Made by a program: the position numbers and the translations under genes | Notes under the pieces: generated by a model | Seen by the model: only the letters and a program-made list of their open reading frames with translations | Databases searched by the model: none | Told to the model about the DNA's origin: nothing | Origin: Candidatus Micrarchaeum sp. | Lineage (GTDB): Archaea > SpSt-1190 > DYHY01 | DNA length: 47,415 nucleotides | NCBI GenBank assembly: GCA_020723935.1 | Contig: DYHY01000003.1 | Span: forward strand, 1 to 47,415 | Direction: 5' to 3' | In this document: positions 7,983-16,281 of the stretch, piece after piece | Layout: every line of letters starts with the position of its first letter | Numbering within the stretch: position 1 is the stretch's first letter

Positions 7983-10427
7983 ATGGCCGATTCCGCCTCT
8001 CCAGCATCCCCGCAGCAGCAGCCGCAGCAGCCTCCTCAGCAGGCCCCTTCGGGCCCGCTCCCCGACAACAGGTGGGTGATAACGAAGGAGGCGGAAATCT
8101 TCTCCAATTGGGAAAAGGCGGGCATCTACGCCTTCGATCCGGGGAAGAGGCAGCGGGTCTGGACGATCGACACGCCCCCGCCGTACGCGAGCGGCACCTG
8201 GCACATGGGCGGCGCCGTCCACTACGCGAGCATAGACATCATCGCGCGCTACCGCAGGATGAAGGGGTACGCGGTCAACTACATGATGGGGATAGACCGA
8301 AACGGCCTGCCCATCGAGGTGCAGACGGAGAAGGAATACAAGATCCGGATGTATGACACGGACAGGAAGCACTTCCTGAAGCTGTGCCGCGAGCTCCTCG
8401 ACAAGTACGAGTCCGAGATCCTGCGCGTCTGCAAGCGCCTCGGCTGCTCCAACAACTCCCTCTCCGCGGAAGGCGTCTACCGCACGGACTCGCCGGAATA
8501 CCGGGCAGCCACCCAGGCGACCTTCATCGACATGTGGAACAAGGGCTACGTCTTCGAGGACGAGCGCCCGAACAACTGGTGCACGGACTGCGGGACCACG
8601 ATAGCGGACGCGGAGATAGACTACAAGGACGTCCCCTCCAAACTCCTTCACCTCAAGTTCGCGATCAAGGGCGCGGGCGGCGAGCACCTGGTCGTCGCGA
8701 CGACGCGCCCCGAGATGCTCTTCGCCTGCGCGTGCGTGCTCGTCAACCCCGAGGACGCTAGGTACAGGAAATACCACAACAAGAAGCTGATAGTCCCGAT
8801 CTTCGACAAGGAGGTCCCGATAATAGCGCATCCGGAGGCCGCGATGAACTTCGGCTCCGGCGCGGTGATGATATGCAGCTACGGCGACTACACGGACGTG
8901 CGCCTCTTCCGCGACCTGAAGCTTGCGCCGACCAAAGCGATAACGCCTGACGGCAAGATGACGGCGGCGGCCGGCGCCTACCAGGGCCTGCGCGTGAACA
9001 AGGCGCGCCTGCAGATAGCCGAGGACCTGGAGAAGGCCGGCCACGTCGTCAAGATCGAGCAGATAAGCCACAGGACGCCGGTGTGCTGGAGGAGCAAGAC
9101 GCCGATAGAGTTCGTGACAATGCCCGAATACTACCTCACGCAGAAGGACGTCGTCCCGCAGCTGAGGGAGGTCGCGGACAAGCTCAGGTTCCACCCCGCC
9201 CAGGCCAAGCAGATACTCCTCGACTGGCTCACCTCGGTCTCTATAGACTGGCCCATCTCGAGGAGGCGCTACTACGGGACGGAGCTCCCGATCTGGTACT
9301 GCGACAAGTGCAAGCAGGTGGCGCTCCCGGAGCCCGGCAAGTATTACCAGCCCTGGGTGGACGACTGCCCGCTGAAGGACTGCCCGAAATGCGGCGGGAA
9401 GACGTTCACCGGCGAGAAGCGCACCTTCGACACGTGGTTTGACTCCAGCATCTCGGAGCTCGTCGTCTCGGGATATCTCCACAACTCCGGGCTCTTCGAG
9501 CGCTCGTTCCCCGCCTCCGTGCGCCCGCAAGGGAAGGACATTGTGCGCACGTGGCTGCACTACACGCTCCTTCGCGCATACCTGCTCTTCAAGAGGCCCG
9601 CCTTCGAGCACGTCTGGATATCCGGCCACGTCGTTGACGAGAAGGGGGAGAAGATGTCCAAGTCCGTCGGGAACGTCGTGAAGCCCGAGCCGATGCTCGA
9701 CAGGTACGGCGCGGACGCCCTGCGCCTCTTCGCATCCAGCGAAGCGCTCCTGGGGAGCGACCTGAGGTTCTCCGAGGAGCGCCTTGCCGGGGCGGCCAAG
9801 TTCGTCCAGAAGCTCTACAACGTGTCGCGCTTCATCTCCACCTTCCCGCAGGCGGGGAAGCCAAAGAAGCTCTCCCCCGCGGACGCGTGGATCCTGGGGC
9901 TCTTGGACAAGGTCGTCGAGGACGCCGACGCAGGATACGCGGAGATGGACTTCTTCGTCCCGGGGAACAGGATAAAGAACTTCACCTGGGACGTGTTCGC
10001 GAGCCACTACTTGGAACTCGTCAAGGGCCGCGCGTACAACAGGGACGGCAGGTTCTCGGCCGAGGAGCAGGAGAGCGCGCACTACGCCCTCCACCAGTGC
10101 CTGAGGACGATCCTCAAGCTCCTCGCCCCGATATCGCCCTTCGTCACCGAGCACGTCTGGCTTGCCCTCTATTCCGAGGGCGGCAGGTCGCTGCACCTGG
10201 AGGCGTTCCCGGAGAAGCTGGGCCTGAAGGCGGACGATGCGATCACCGCGAAGCTAGCCGAAGTGAACTCGCTTGCCTGGAAGGCGAAGAAGGACGCCGC
10301 CAAGTCTATGAAGGACCCCCTGTCGGAACTGGTCATCCCGCAGGAGCTGGAGCTGCTTTCGGCGGACCTGGCGGCGATGCACAACGCCCTCAAGGTGCGC
10401 ACGGGCGCGCCGGCCGCTTCCATCTAG
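7983..10427 (+). CDS. valS: Valyl-tRNA synthetase
   Basis: Class I synthetase charging tRNA-Val, 814 residues. A Gln/Pro-rich N-terminal tail (residues 4-22) precedes the Rossmann domain with DTPPPYASGTWHMGG. The NGLPIE motif follows, then a zinc knuckle (CTDCG) and the CP1 editing domain with VATTRPEM and a GSGAVM segment. Further on are the archaeal WPISRRRYYG motif, a second zinc site (CDKC...CPKC), FDTWFDSSIS, and the KMSKS loop (557-561) with the anticodon-binding helices. ATTRPE and NGLPxE separate it from IleRS and LeuRS. The HIGH signature reads HMGG (residues 74-77), with Gly in place of the second His. It is leaderless and followed by aRF1 after 63 bases without a clear new promoter. 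Confidence 0.9.
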   Translation: MADSASPASPQQQPQQPPQQAPSGPLPDNRWVITKEAEIFSNWEKAGIYAFDPGKRQRVWTIDTPPPYASGTWHMGGAVHYASIDIIARYRRMKGYAVNYMMGIDRNGLPIEVQTEKEYKIRMYDTDRKHFLKLCRELLDKYESEILRVCKRLGCSNNSLSAEGVYRTDSPEYRAATQATFIDMWNKGYVFEDERPNNWCTDCGTTIADAEIDYKDVPSKLLHLKFAIKGAGGEHLVVATTRPEMLFACACVLVNPEDARYRKYHNKKLIVPIFDKEVPIIAHPEAAMNFGSGAVMICSYGDYTDVRLFRDLKLAPTKAITPDGKMTAAAGAYQGLRVNKARLQIAEDLEKAGHVVKIEQISHRTPVCWRSKTPIEFVTMPEYYLTQKDVVPQLREVADKLRFHPAQAKQILLDWLTSVSIDWPISRRRYYGTELPIWYCDKCKQVALPEPGKYYQPWVDDCPLKDCPKCGGKTFTGEKRTFDTWFDSSISELVVSGYLHNSGLFERSFPASVRPQGKDIVRTWLHYTLLRAYLLFKRPAFEHVWISGHVVDEKGEKMSKSVGNVVKPEPMLDRYGADALRLFASSEALLGSDLRFSEERLAGAAKFVQKLYNVSRFISTFPQAGKPKKLSPADAWILGLLDKVVEDADAGYAEMDFFVPGNRIKNFTWDVFASHYLELVKGRAYNRDGRFSAEEQESAHYALHQCLRTILKLLAPISPFVTEHVWLALYSEGGRSLHLEAFPEKLGLKADDAITAKLAEVNSLAWKAKKDAAKSMKDPLSELVIPQELELLSADLAAMHNALKVRTGAPAASI

Positions 10428-10490
10428 CCGAAGGGGGACGAAGAGCCCCCGGCCGGCAAGGAGAAAAGGAAGGAGGGCGCCTGAAGAGCG

Positions 10491-11720
10491 ATGAGCTTGG
10501 AGCTGTTCGAGTTCAAGAAGAAGATCAAGGAGCTAGCGGACAAGCGGGCGCGCCACACCGAGCTCATCACAGTCTACATCCCCCCCGGGACGGAGCTTGC
10601 CAAGGTGATGAACCAGCTCAAGGAGGAGCAGGGCACGGCGAGCAACATAAAGTCCACATCCACGAGGAAGAACGTCACAACCGCCCTCGAGCGCATGATA
10701 CAGCACCTGCGCCTCTTCAAGAAGGTCCCGGAGACGGGCCTGGGTGTCTTCTCAGGGAACACTTCCAGGACGGAGGGGCGCGACAACTTCGAGATATTCT
10801 CGATAATACCCCCCCAGCCCCTGAAGACCCGCACCTATCTGTGCGAGCAGCGCTTCTTCATGACCCCCCTAATTGAGATGACGGAGCACCAGGACGTCTA
10901 CGGCCTGATAGTCCTGGAGCGGGGCGGGGCGACGATAGGTCTCCTCAAGGGGACGCGCATTGAGAGCCTGCAGGACGTGAAGTCAATAGTCCCTGGCAAA
11001 TTCAGGGCGGGCGGGCAGTCCTCCGTGCGCTTCGCCCACGTCAGGGAGAACCTAGCGAACGACTTCTACAAGGAGGTCGGGGAGCTCGCGAGCCAGGATT
11101 TCACGAACACCAAGAACCTCAAGGGGATAATAATAGGCGGCCCCGGCCCGTCCAAGGACGAGTTCGCGGCCGGGGAGTTCCTCACGCGCGACATGCAGGC
11201 CAAGGTCCTCGGGGTGAAGGACGTGGGGACCGACGGGGACGCGGGCCTGCGCGAGATGGTGGCGAGGAGCGAGGACCTGCTTTCCAACGCCGACATCACG
11301 CACGAGCGCGAGCTCATGACCAAGTTCCTCTCGGGCCTTGCCACCGGCGGCCTCGTCGCGTACGGCGAGGAGGAGGTGAGGCGGGCTCTCGACCTCAACG
11401 CGGTGAGCACGCTCCTCATCTCGAGCGACACCGAGCGCCTGCGGATCGGGATAAAGTGCACGACCCCCTCCTGCGACTTCAAGCGCGAGGAAACGATAGA
11501 CACCAACGTCGACACCTTCTACTTCAAGCTGCGCCAGGAGAAATGCCCGAAATGCGGCGGGCCGCTGCAGGTCGACTGGACCAAGGACACCATCGAGGAG
11601 CTCGCCGCCAAGATGGAGGCGGTCGGGGGGACCGCGGAGATAATATCGCGCGACACCCCGGAAGGGGACCAGCTCTTCAACCTGGGCGGGATAGCGGCGA
11701 TGCTGCGGTTCAGGATATAG
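10491..11720 (+). CDS. prf1: Peptide chain release factor aRF1
   Basis: Recognises all three stop codons and triggers peptidyl-tRNA hydrolysis. The N-domain NIKS loop is at residues 52-55 (stop-codon decoding). The catalytic GGQ is at 174-176 in FRAGGQSSVRF. The C-domain carries the minidomain zinc site CTTPSCDF...CPKCGG near residues 325-350. Length (409) is normal for archaea. It probably shares a transcript with valS and the downstream phosphodiesterase (13-base gap). Confidence 0.97.
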   Translation: MSLELFEFKKKIKELADKRARHTELITVYIPPGTELAKVMNQLKEEQGTASNIKSTSTRKNVTTALERMIQHLRLFKKVPETGLGVFSGNTSRTEGRDNFEIFSIIPPQPLKTRTYLCEQRFFMTPLIEMTEHQDVYGLIVLERGGATIGLLKGTRIESLQDVKSIVPGKFRAGGQSSVRFAHVRENLANDFYKEVGELASQDFTNTKNLKGIIIGGPGPSKDEFAAGEFLTRDMQAKVLGVKDVGTDGDAGLREMVARSEDLLSNADITHERELMTKFLSGLATGGLVAYGEEEVRRALDLNAVSTLLISSDTERLRIGIKCTTPSCDFKREETIDTNVDTFYFKLRQEKCPKCGGPLQVDWTKDTIEELAAKMEAVGGTAEIISRDTPEGDQLFNLGGIAAMLRFRI

Positions 11721-11733
11721 GACGGAGCCGGAG

Positions 11734-13080
11734 ATGGGAGAGGGCGGAGAAGAAAGGCGGCTTTCCGGAATACTAGCCAATTCCCGCAGGTCCGCGCTCG
11801 CCGAATTCCCCGACCTGATACATCCCGACTACAAGGAGAGCTGCACTTCCAACATTCAGGACACCGTCCTCCGCGCCTTCGGGATGGGGGGCAAGGGCCG
11901 CGCCCTGGCAAGACCCGGCTTCTCCCCGACGGCCGTCATCCTCCTGATAATCGACGCCCTGGGCTACGAGTTCCTGAAGAGCGAGATGCCAGGCTTCCCC
12001 GCCGAGCCCATAACGTCCGTCTTCCCATCGACGACCGCCGCGGCCCTGACGGCGATAAACCGCGGCCTCTCCCCGCGCGAGCACGGGGTCCCCGGCTGGC
12101 TCGCGAACATACCGGAGGCGGGCGGGATATGGGATTGCCTGCATTTCAGCTCCTATGCCGGGGGCGACGGCAGGCGGAAAGACAAGCCGCCCGCCGTCAC
12201 GCCCGAGACGCTCCTCCTGACGAAGGAGCCGCCACTCTTCTCGGTCCTGAAGAAGGAAGGGATCTCGCCGAAAATCCTCGTGAAGAAAGACTACATCGGC
12301 GGGGAGTTCGGGAGGATGATGCACGGCGACATGAAGCCCAAGGGGAAGATTCCCTACCATTCGAGCTCGGATTTCGCGGTCCTGATCAGACGAGAATTGG
12401 AGCGCGCGAGGAAGCCGCTCTTCCTCAACGCCTACTGGGATGGCGTCGACAAGATCTCCCACCAGTACGGCCCGCATTCGGAGGCGGCGCGCGCGGAGCT
12501 TCGCAAGATCCTGCACGTCCTGCGCGACCAGCTCTCCCGGCTCAAGCCGCAGGCCGCGAAGGACACGCTCTTCGTCCTCACCGCCGACCACGGCCAGACG
12601 CAGATATCGCCGGAGCGCACCTTCTTCGTCTCGCAGGACAAGTTCCTGCGGGACACGCTCGTCATCCCCCCGTGCGGAGACTGGCGCGCCACCTACTTCT
12701 ACGTGCGCGAGGGCATGCTCGGCAAGACCAAGAGATACCTCGAGAGCCATCGGATCCTGGGGAAGAACTTCGCGGTCCTGGAATCGAAGGAAGCCCTGAA
12801 GAGGGGCCTGTTCGGACCGAAAGCCGGAGCGCGGGACAAGGAGTTCGCACGAAGGATCGGCGACCTAATACTCATCGCGCGCAGGGACTGGAAAATAATG
12901 GCATCGCCCGACCGCGGGGTCCCCGGCGTGACGCGCGGGACGCACGGGAGCCTGACTGGCGCCGAGGCGCTCGTGCCCTTCGGGTTCGGGACCGCGAAGG
13001 AAGCGGGATTGATTTGGGAAAAAGGTAGCCCCGGGCAGATTCGAACTGCCGTCACGGGCTCCAAAGGCCCATATGCTTGA
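11734..13080 (+). CDS. Alkaline-phosphatase-superfamily phosphodiesterase (NPP-like)
   Basis: Resembles nucleotide pyrophosphatase/phosphodiesterase proteins (COG1524). Metal-site and nucleophile motifs are all present in order: LLIIDALGYEF (Asp), the Thr region PSTTAAALTAIN, GVPGW, YWDGVDKISHQYG (Asp/His), LTADHGQT (Asp-His) and GTHGS (His). The two-metal AP fold therefore looks complete. Substrate unknown. The last 18 or so residues are translated from the antisense of tRNA-Gln: no stop occurs before the tRNA and the TGA at 13078-13080 lies inside it. No signal peptide is visible, so it is probably cytoplasmic. Confidence 0.85.
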   Translation: MGEGGEERRLSGILANSRRSALAEFPDLIHPDYKESCTSNIQDTVLRAFGMGGKGRALARPGFSPTAVILLIIDALGYEFLKSEMPGFPAEPITSVFPSTTAAALTAINRGLSPREHGVPGWLANIPEAGGIWDCLHFSSYAGGDGRRKDKPPAVTPETLLLTKEPPLFSVLKKEGISPKILVKKDYIGGEFGRMMHGDMKPKGKIPYHSSSDFAVLIRRELERARKPLFLNAYWDGVDKISHQYGPHSEAARAELRKILHVLRDQLSRLKPQAAKDTLFVLTADHGQTQISPERTFFVSQDKFLRDTLVIPPCGDWRATYFYVREGMLGKTKRYLESHRILGKNFAVLESKEALKRGLFGPKAGARDKEFARRIGDLILIARRDWKIMASPDRGVPGVTRGTHGSLTGAEALVPFGFGTAKEAGLIWEKGSPGQIRTAVTGSKGPYA

Positions 13081-13098
13081 CCGCTACACCACGGGGCT
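13026..13098 (-). tRNA. tRNA-Gln (anticodon UUG)
   Basis: The minus-strand acceptor AGCCCCG pairs with CGGGGCT, with discriminator A at 13026. The anticodon stem TGGGC/GCCCG encloses CTTTGGA (anticodon UUG). The T-arm is GGCAG-TTCGAAT-CTGCC. Length 73, no encoded CCA, no intron. Its 3' two-thirds overlap the end of the phosphodiesterase gene on the plus strand. A TATA box lies about 31 bases upstream. Confidence 0.95.
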
Positions 13099-13123
13099 GT
13101 GCTAGGCGGCTTCCGAGACCGCG

Positions 13124-13134
13124 GCTTATATGCC
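13124..13134 (-). promoter_or_regulatory. TATA box of tRNA-Gln
   Basis: Minus-strand GCATATAAGCC, centred about 31 bases before the mature tRNA 5' end, between the tRNA and the upstream relic. Confidence 0.65.
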
Positions 13135-13139
13135 CGACG

Positions 13140-13243
13140 AAAAATCCCGCCCGTCACGGGAGGCTCCCGAGGGATCTGCGGATGCCGAGGCCCATATGTT
13201 TGTCCTCCGAAGAAGACCACTCGGCCGCTAAACCACGCGGGGC
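13140..13243 (-). ncRNA. tRNA-Gln-like relic or novel small RNA
   Basis: The minus strand begins AGCCCCG, then TGGTTTAGCGGCC, ACATATGGGCCT and CCCGTGACGG. Each block matches the neighbouring tRNA-Gln in order, but inserts separate them and the T-arm and 3' acceptor are missing. The first insert contains GTCTTC-TTCG-GAGGAC, a 6-bp stem with a cUUCGg tetraloop. The 3' part holds CCCG-TGA-CGGG and ends at a T5 run. A TATA box lies 31 bases upstream. It may be a decayed tandem duplicate of tRNA-Gln or an expressed tRNA-derived RNA; I cannot fold it as a functional tRNA. Confidence 0.45.
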
Positions 13244-13268
13244 TGTCCAGCGAGGTTCTTGCGTTTTG

Positions 13269-13280
13269 CCTTTATATTTG
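13269..13280 (-). promoter_or_regulatory. TATA box upstream of the tRNA-Gln-like element
   Basis: Minus-strand CAAATATAAAGG, centred about 31 bases before position 13243. The spacing equals that of the intact tRNA-Gln promoter. Confidence 0.55.
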
Positions 13281-13389
13281 CTAGATGCCTTTTTTCGGCT
13301 CGCCTGAGAGGTTCGGCGGGAAAAGGACTTTCTCCTGTTTATTTATTTATTATTCAGTAGTAAATTTTAAATAGGAAGGAGCGGGAAGC

Positions 13390-13989
13390 TTGGACAATGC
13401 CGATCATCTATCCCCCCTCCCGCCGCTTCGCATCGTCCAGGGCGAGCCCGACGAGGCGTCCCTTGCTTGCGTCAGGGACACGCTCAAAGAGGCGGCGTCC
13501 TCGGGAGATATGCCCGCCCGGGGCCCGATAGTCTATGCGGAGACAACCTTTCCGGGCTTGAATGCGCGGTACACGCCCGACTATTACGAACTCAAGACCG
13601 AGAACTGCAGGACAGATGCATGCGTCGTCCTCGGGCGACGCGCGACCCGCCGATGCGAAAGGAGATGGAGCTTTCCGCGGAGCTCGCGAAGCAGACCAAG
13701 TCTCCCGGGTTCGCGCAAGCCGTCTTCGGAAGGGAGGGGGATCCGCGACCTCAACCCCAACCCGTCGTATTCGACGGTGTTCGTCGAGGATCGCGCCGGA
13801 GGCACCTATTATGTAGGGACCGTCACCGTCGGGGTCCAGCCGATGGGCCCCTATTTCGACGGGGACGGGTATATGGCTTCCCTGTGGCTTGACGCCTGCG
13901 TCCCGGGCTGGGCCGGGGAGATTGCAAGCTACGGGGCGGCTTTCGCTTCGCAGATCTCGTCGGTTCGGGCAAAAGAGCTTTCCAAGTAG
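13390..13989 (+). CDS. Unknown protein with a frame-shifted middle
   Basis: Not recognised. The TTG start at 13390 has a good ribosome site (GGAAGGAG at 13374) and AT-rich promoter-like DNA upstream (13340-13373). The N-terminal part (to about residue 82) and C-terminal part (from GIRDLNPNPSYS) are normal-looking. The stretch between them (about 13640-13735) is Arg/Ser-rich in this frame, while another frame there reads MRKEMELSAELAKQTK and AQAVFGREG, which looks like real protein. A lost base near 13640 and a gained base in the G-run near 13737 would explain it. No membrane segment. The intact protein would be about 200 residues. Confidence 0.6.
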   Translation: MDNADHLSPLPPLRIVQGEPDEASLACVRDTLKEAASSGDMPARGPIVYAETTFPGLNARYTPDYYELKTENCRTDACVVLGRRATRRCERRWSFPRSSRSRPSLPGSRKPSSEGRGIRDLNPNPSYSTVFVEDRAGGTYYVGTVTVGVQPMGPYFDGDGYMASLWLDACVPGWAGEIASYGAAFASQISSVRAKELSK

Positions 13990-14024
13990 GACCTGCCGGG
14001 GGTTCTTCCGCGCTGTTCCTGCCA

Positions 14025-14036
14025 ATATTATAAACC
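14025..14036 (+). promoter_or_regulatory. TATA box of the lipid/pth2/polB operon
   Basis: ATATTATAAACC, centred 27 bases before the ATG at 14058; predicted leaderless start. Confidence 0.65.
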
Positions 14037-14057
14037 ACCCCCGGCGCCCTCCCCCAC

Positions 14058-14819
14058 ATGAAGACGTCCAAGATGCAGGCCTTCCTCGGCAAGCACTGGA
14101 CTGTGATAGGCGGTGGCTTCCTGATACTCCTGATAGCCGCCTCGTCCTTCGGAGTCGTTCTCGACCACAGATCCCGAAGCGGCGACGGCGCCGGGAACGG
14201 CGATCCCAACGCAGCCAACGGCGGGACAGCGAACCCCGCGAAGAAGGGGACGCAGGTGGGCGCGTACAACGGAATCAACATCTACAAGATATCCGACATC
14301 GACCATTACGCTAACCTCAACGGGGTCGAATGGCATTTCCGCGGCAACCCCGCCGAAGCCGCCAACGTCACGTTGGAGAGCAGGTACAAGCTGATCCTGG
14401 GGACTGTCAGGGGTGGCCCGGGGACGCGCGACATCCTCACAGGGAAGAAATTCGACAAAATAGTGTTCCTCACCGACCCCACCGGGAACGCGCGCGTGGG
14501 TCTGGACGTCCTGGAGGTGTCCAAAGCCCTCGGGAGCCTAGGTTGGTCCTACCAGAACCTCGAGAACGCCTTCACATCGGATGTCGAGAGCCAGCCGGGC
14601 GCGAAGGTGATGACCCTCTCCCAGGCGCAGGAGACGAACGAGACGGCCCTGATTCTCTACTTCGGCGTCTCGCCCGACCTCCCGACGCCCTCTGCGATAC
14701 GCGCGTACTACACCGACGGCTCCAAGGGGGCGGCGATATTCGTCCTGGGCCGCGACTATGCTAGCTTGGATCGCGCCGAGACGACGATAGCGATGTTCCT
14801 CCTCGGCTGGCTGCAGTGA
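14058..14819 (+). CDS. Membrane-anchored protein of unknown function
   Basis: 253 residues. A short cytoplasmic N-terminus is followed by one transmembrane helix (VIGGGFLILLIAASSFGVVL, about 16-35). A Gly/Asn/Ala-rich linker leads to an extracytoplasmic globular domain with three N-glycosylation sequons (NVT, NAS-like and NET). No lipobox or catalytic motif was recognised. It is the first gene of an operon that continues through pth2, phospholipid genes and polB. Confidence 0.75.
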   Translation: MKTSKMQAFLGKHWTVIGGGFLILLIAASSFGVVLDHRSRSGDGAGNGDPNAANGGTANPAKKGTQVGAYNGINIYKISDIDHYANLNGVEWHFRGNPAEAANVTLESRYKLILGTVRGGPGTRDILTGKKFDKIVFLTDPTGNARVGLDVLEVSKALGSLGWSYQNLENAFTSDVESQPGAKVMTLSQAQETNETALILYFGVSPDLPTPSAIRAYYTDGSKGAAIFVLGRDYASLDRAETTIAMFLLGWLQ

Positions 14820-14832
14820 TGAGGGGGGCGAG

Positions 14833-15171
14833 ATGAAGCAGGTCATAGTCGTCCGCTCGGACGTGAAGATGAGCCCGGGCAAGCTCGCGGCGCAGGTCGC
14901 GCACGCGTCCCTCGAAGCCTACAAGAAGGCGAGGAAGGATGACGTCTCCGACTGGGAGTTGGAAGGGGGAAAGAAGGTGGTCCTCAAGGCCGCTGGCGAC
15001 AAGGAGCTCTCCGAGCTCCTCGCCAAGGCGCGCGCCGAGCACCTCCCCTGCGCCCTGATAACGGACGCCGGGCACACGGAGCTCCCGCCCGGAACCGTGA
15101 CAACCCTGGGAATCGGCCCGGCGGAGGACGCGAGAATAGACAAGGTGACTGGCGCCCTGGGGATGCTCTAG
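14833..15171 (+). CDS. pth2: Peptidyl-tRNA hydrolase Pth2
   Basis: Archaeal/eukaryal-type hydrolase that releases tRNA from prematurely dropped peptidyl-tRNA. Hallmarks are KMSPGKLAAQVAHAS near the N-terminus and TDAGHTELPPGT followed by TTLGIGP, with the usual 112-residue length. A GGGGGGCGAG stretch serves as ribosome site. It lies 13 bases after the membrane-protein gene and 27 bases before the CDP-alcohol transferase. Confidence 0.95.
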   Translation: MKQVIVVRSDVKMSPGKLAAQVAHASLEAYKKARKDDVSDWELEGGKKVVLKAAGDKELSELLAKARAEHLPCALITDAGHTELPPGTVTTLGIGPAEDARIDKVTGALGML

Positions 15172-15198
15172 AAGGGGGCTTTGCGGAAGGAAAAGAAC

Positions 15199-15774
15199 AT
15201 GCTATCTGACCTGGACAGGAAACTGGGCCTTCGCAGGAGATTCCTCGAGCCGTTCGTCCCGCACATTGATCCCAACATCGTGTCGGCGAGCGGGTTCGTC
15301 ACCGGGCCCCTCGCGGGATACTGCCTCGGGACGGGGAACGTCCTCCTGGGCCTCGTGTTCGTCCTCCTCAACGCGGTCTCCGACGCGATCGACGGGACGA
15401 TAGCGAGGAAATACGGCCGCGTCACAAAGACCGGCTCCCTTGTCGACGACCTCGCGGACAGGGTCTCGGACGTCTCAATCGCCCTAGGCCTGGGGGGCCT
15501 CGCCGGCTCCCCGCTCCTCGGGGCGTTCTGCGCGGTCCTCCTCGTCCTCAACTCCTACCTCTCCCTCCAGGGCCTCGCGCTCTACGGCGAGAAGGCCAAG
15601 TTCGGGGTCTTCTCGCGCGCCAACAGGACCGCCGCGATAATCCTCTTCCTGATGGCCTCGCTCGCGACTGGAAGTAACCTCGCAGCGCTCCAGCTCTACC
15701 TCACGATAGGCGCAGCGTTCCTCACAATCCTCCAGAGGACATTCTTCCTGTTCGGGAAAGGCGCGGGGAAATGA
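15199..15774 (+). CDS. CDP-alcohol phosphatidyltransferase family protein
   Basis: Integral membrane enzyme that transfers a CDP-activated lipid to an alcohol. The signature DxxDGxxAR...GxxxDxxxD is present as DAIDGTIARKYGR then GSLVDDLADRVSD (about residues 66-96). Around five to six hydrophobic segments surround it. Next to CarS, which makes CDP-archaeol, it most likely makes an archaetidyl-alcohol headgroup lipid. The acceptor (inositol phosphate, glycerol or serine) cannot be told. ATG at 15199 is preferred (GGAAGG upstream) over TTG at 15181. The stop overlaps the next ATG by four bases. Confidence 0.88.
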   Translation: MLSDLDRKLGLRRRFLEPFVPHIDPNIVSASGFVTGPLAGYCLGTGNVLLGLVFVLLNAVSDAIDGTIARKYGRVTKTGSLVDDLADRVSDVSIALGLGGLAGSPLLGAFCAVLLVLNSYLSLQGLALYGEKAKFGVFSRANRTAAIILFLMASLATGSNLAALQLYLTIGAAFLTILQRTFFLFGKGAGK

Positions 15775-16271
15775 TAGCGGAGTTCGCCCTCAAGGTATTG
15801 CTCTTCATCCCCGCGTTCGTCGGGAACATGCTCCCTGTGGGGAAGTCGTTCAAGATCTTCAAGGGCGTGCCCAACGCCCCGATGGATTTCGGCGCGAAGC
15901 TCTCCGACGGGAAGCGCGTCTTCGGCGACGGGAAGACGTTCCTAGGGTTCGCGCTCGGGATAGCGGGCGGGACGCTCGTCGGCCTAATCCAGGGGAACTC
16001 CCTCCTCGGGTTCCTCCTTGCTACCGGAGCCCTCGCCGGCGATCTCGTGGGGAGCTTCATCAAGAGGCGCATGGGCCTCAGGCGCGGGGAGCAGGTCTTG
16101 CTCCTTGACCAGCTAGATTTCGTCGCCGGGGCCCTCATCCTCTCCTGGCCCGCGTGGGCTCCCCCCTGGACTCTCCTGCAGGTCGCCCTCCTCTGCGCCC
16201 TGGTGGTCCCCTTCCACCGACTTTCCTGCATCCTCGGATACAGGGCGGGGATAAAGAAGGAGCCGTGGTGA
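15771..16271 (+). CDS. carS: CDP-archaeol synthase CarS
   Basis: Converts 2,3-di-O-geranylgeranylglyceryl phosphate plus CTP to CDP-archaeol in the membrane. The 166-residue polytopic protein shows PAFVGNMLPV, the cytoplasmic loop GKRVFGDGKTFLGF (the conserved GDGKT region), GALAGDLVGSFIKRR and LLDQLDFV, all typical of the DUF46/CarS family. ATGA overlap with the preceding gene indicates coupling. Its product is the expected substrate of that gene's enzyme. Confidence 0.95.
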   Translation: MIAEFALKVLLFIPAFVGNMLPVGKSFKIFKGVPNAPMDFGAKLSDGKRVFGDGKTFLGFALGIAGGTLVGLIQGNSLLGFLLATGALAGDLVGSFIKRRMGLRRGEQVLLLDQLDFVAGALILSWPAWAPPWTLLQVALLCALVVPFHRLSCILGYRAGIKKEPW

Positions 16272-16281
16272 CCCTCCGGAA

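Noticed and set aside
7701-10196. Very long minus-strand open frame opposite ValRS
   Set aside because: Arg/Val/Leu/Gly-rich sequence without motifs, lying antisense to a well-supported synthetase; a product of high GC and codon bias.
11655-11680. CCCCGGAAGGGG resembling SRP RNA helix 8
   Set aside because: It lies inside the aRF1 coding sequence and the flanking SRP RNA stems are absent.
13140-13243. A second functional tRNA gene upstream of tRNA-Gln
   Set aside because: No matching 3' acceptor, no T-arm and no 7-base anticodon loop; the apparent anticodon hairpin has a UUCG tetraloop.
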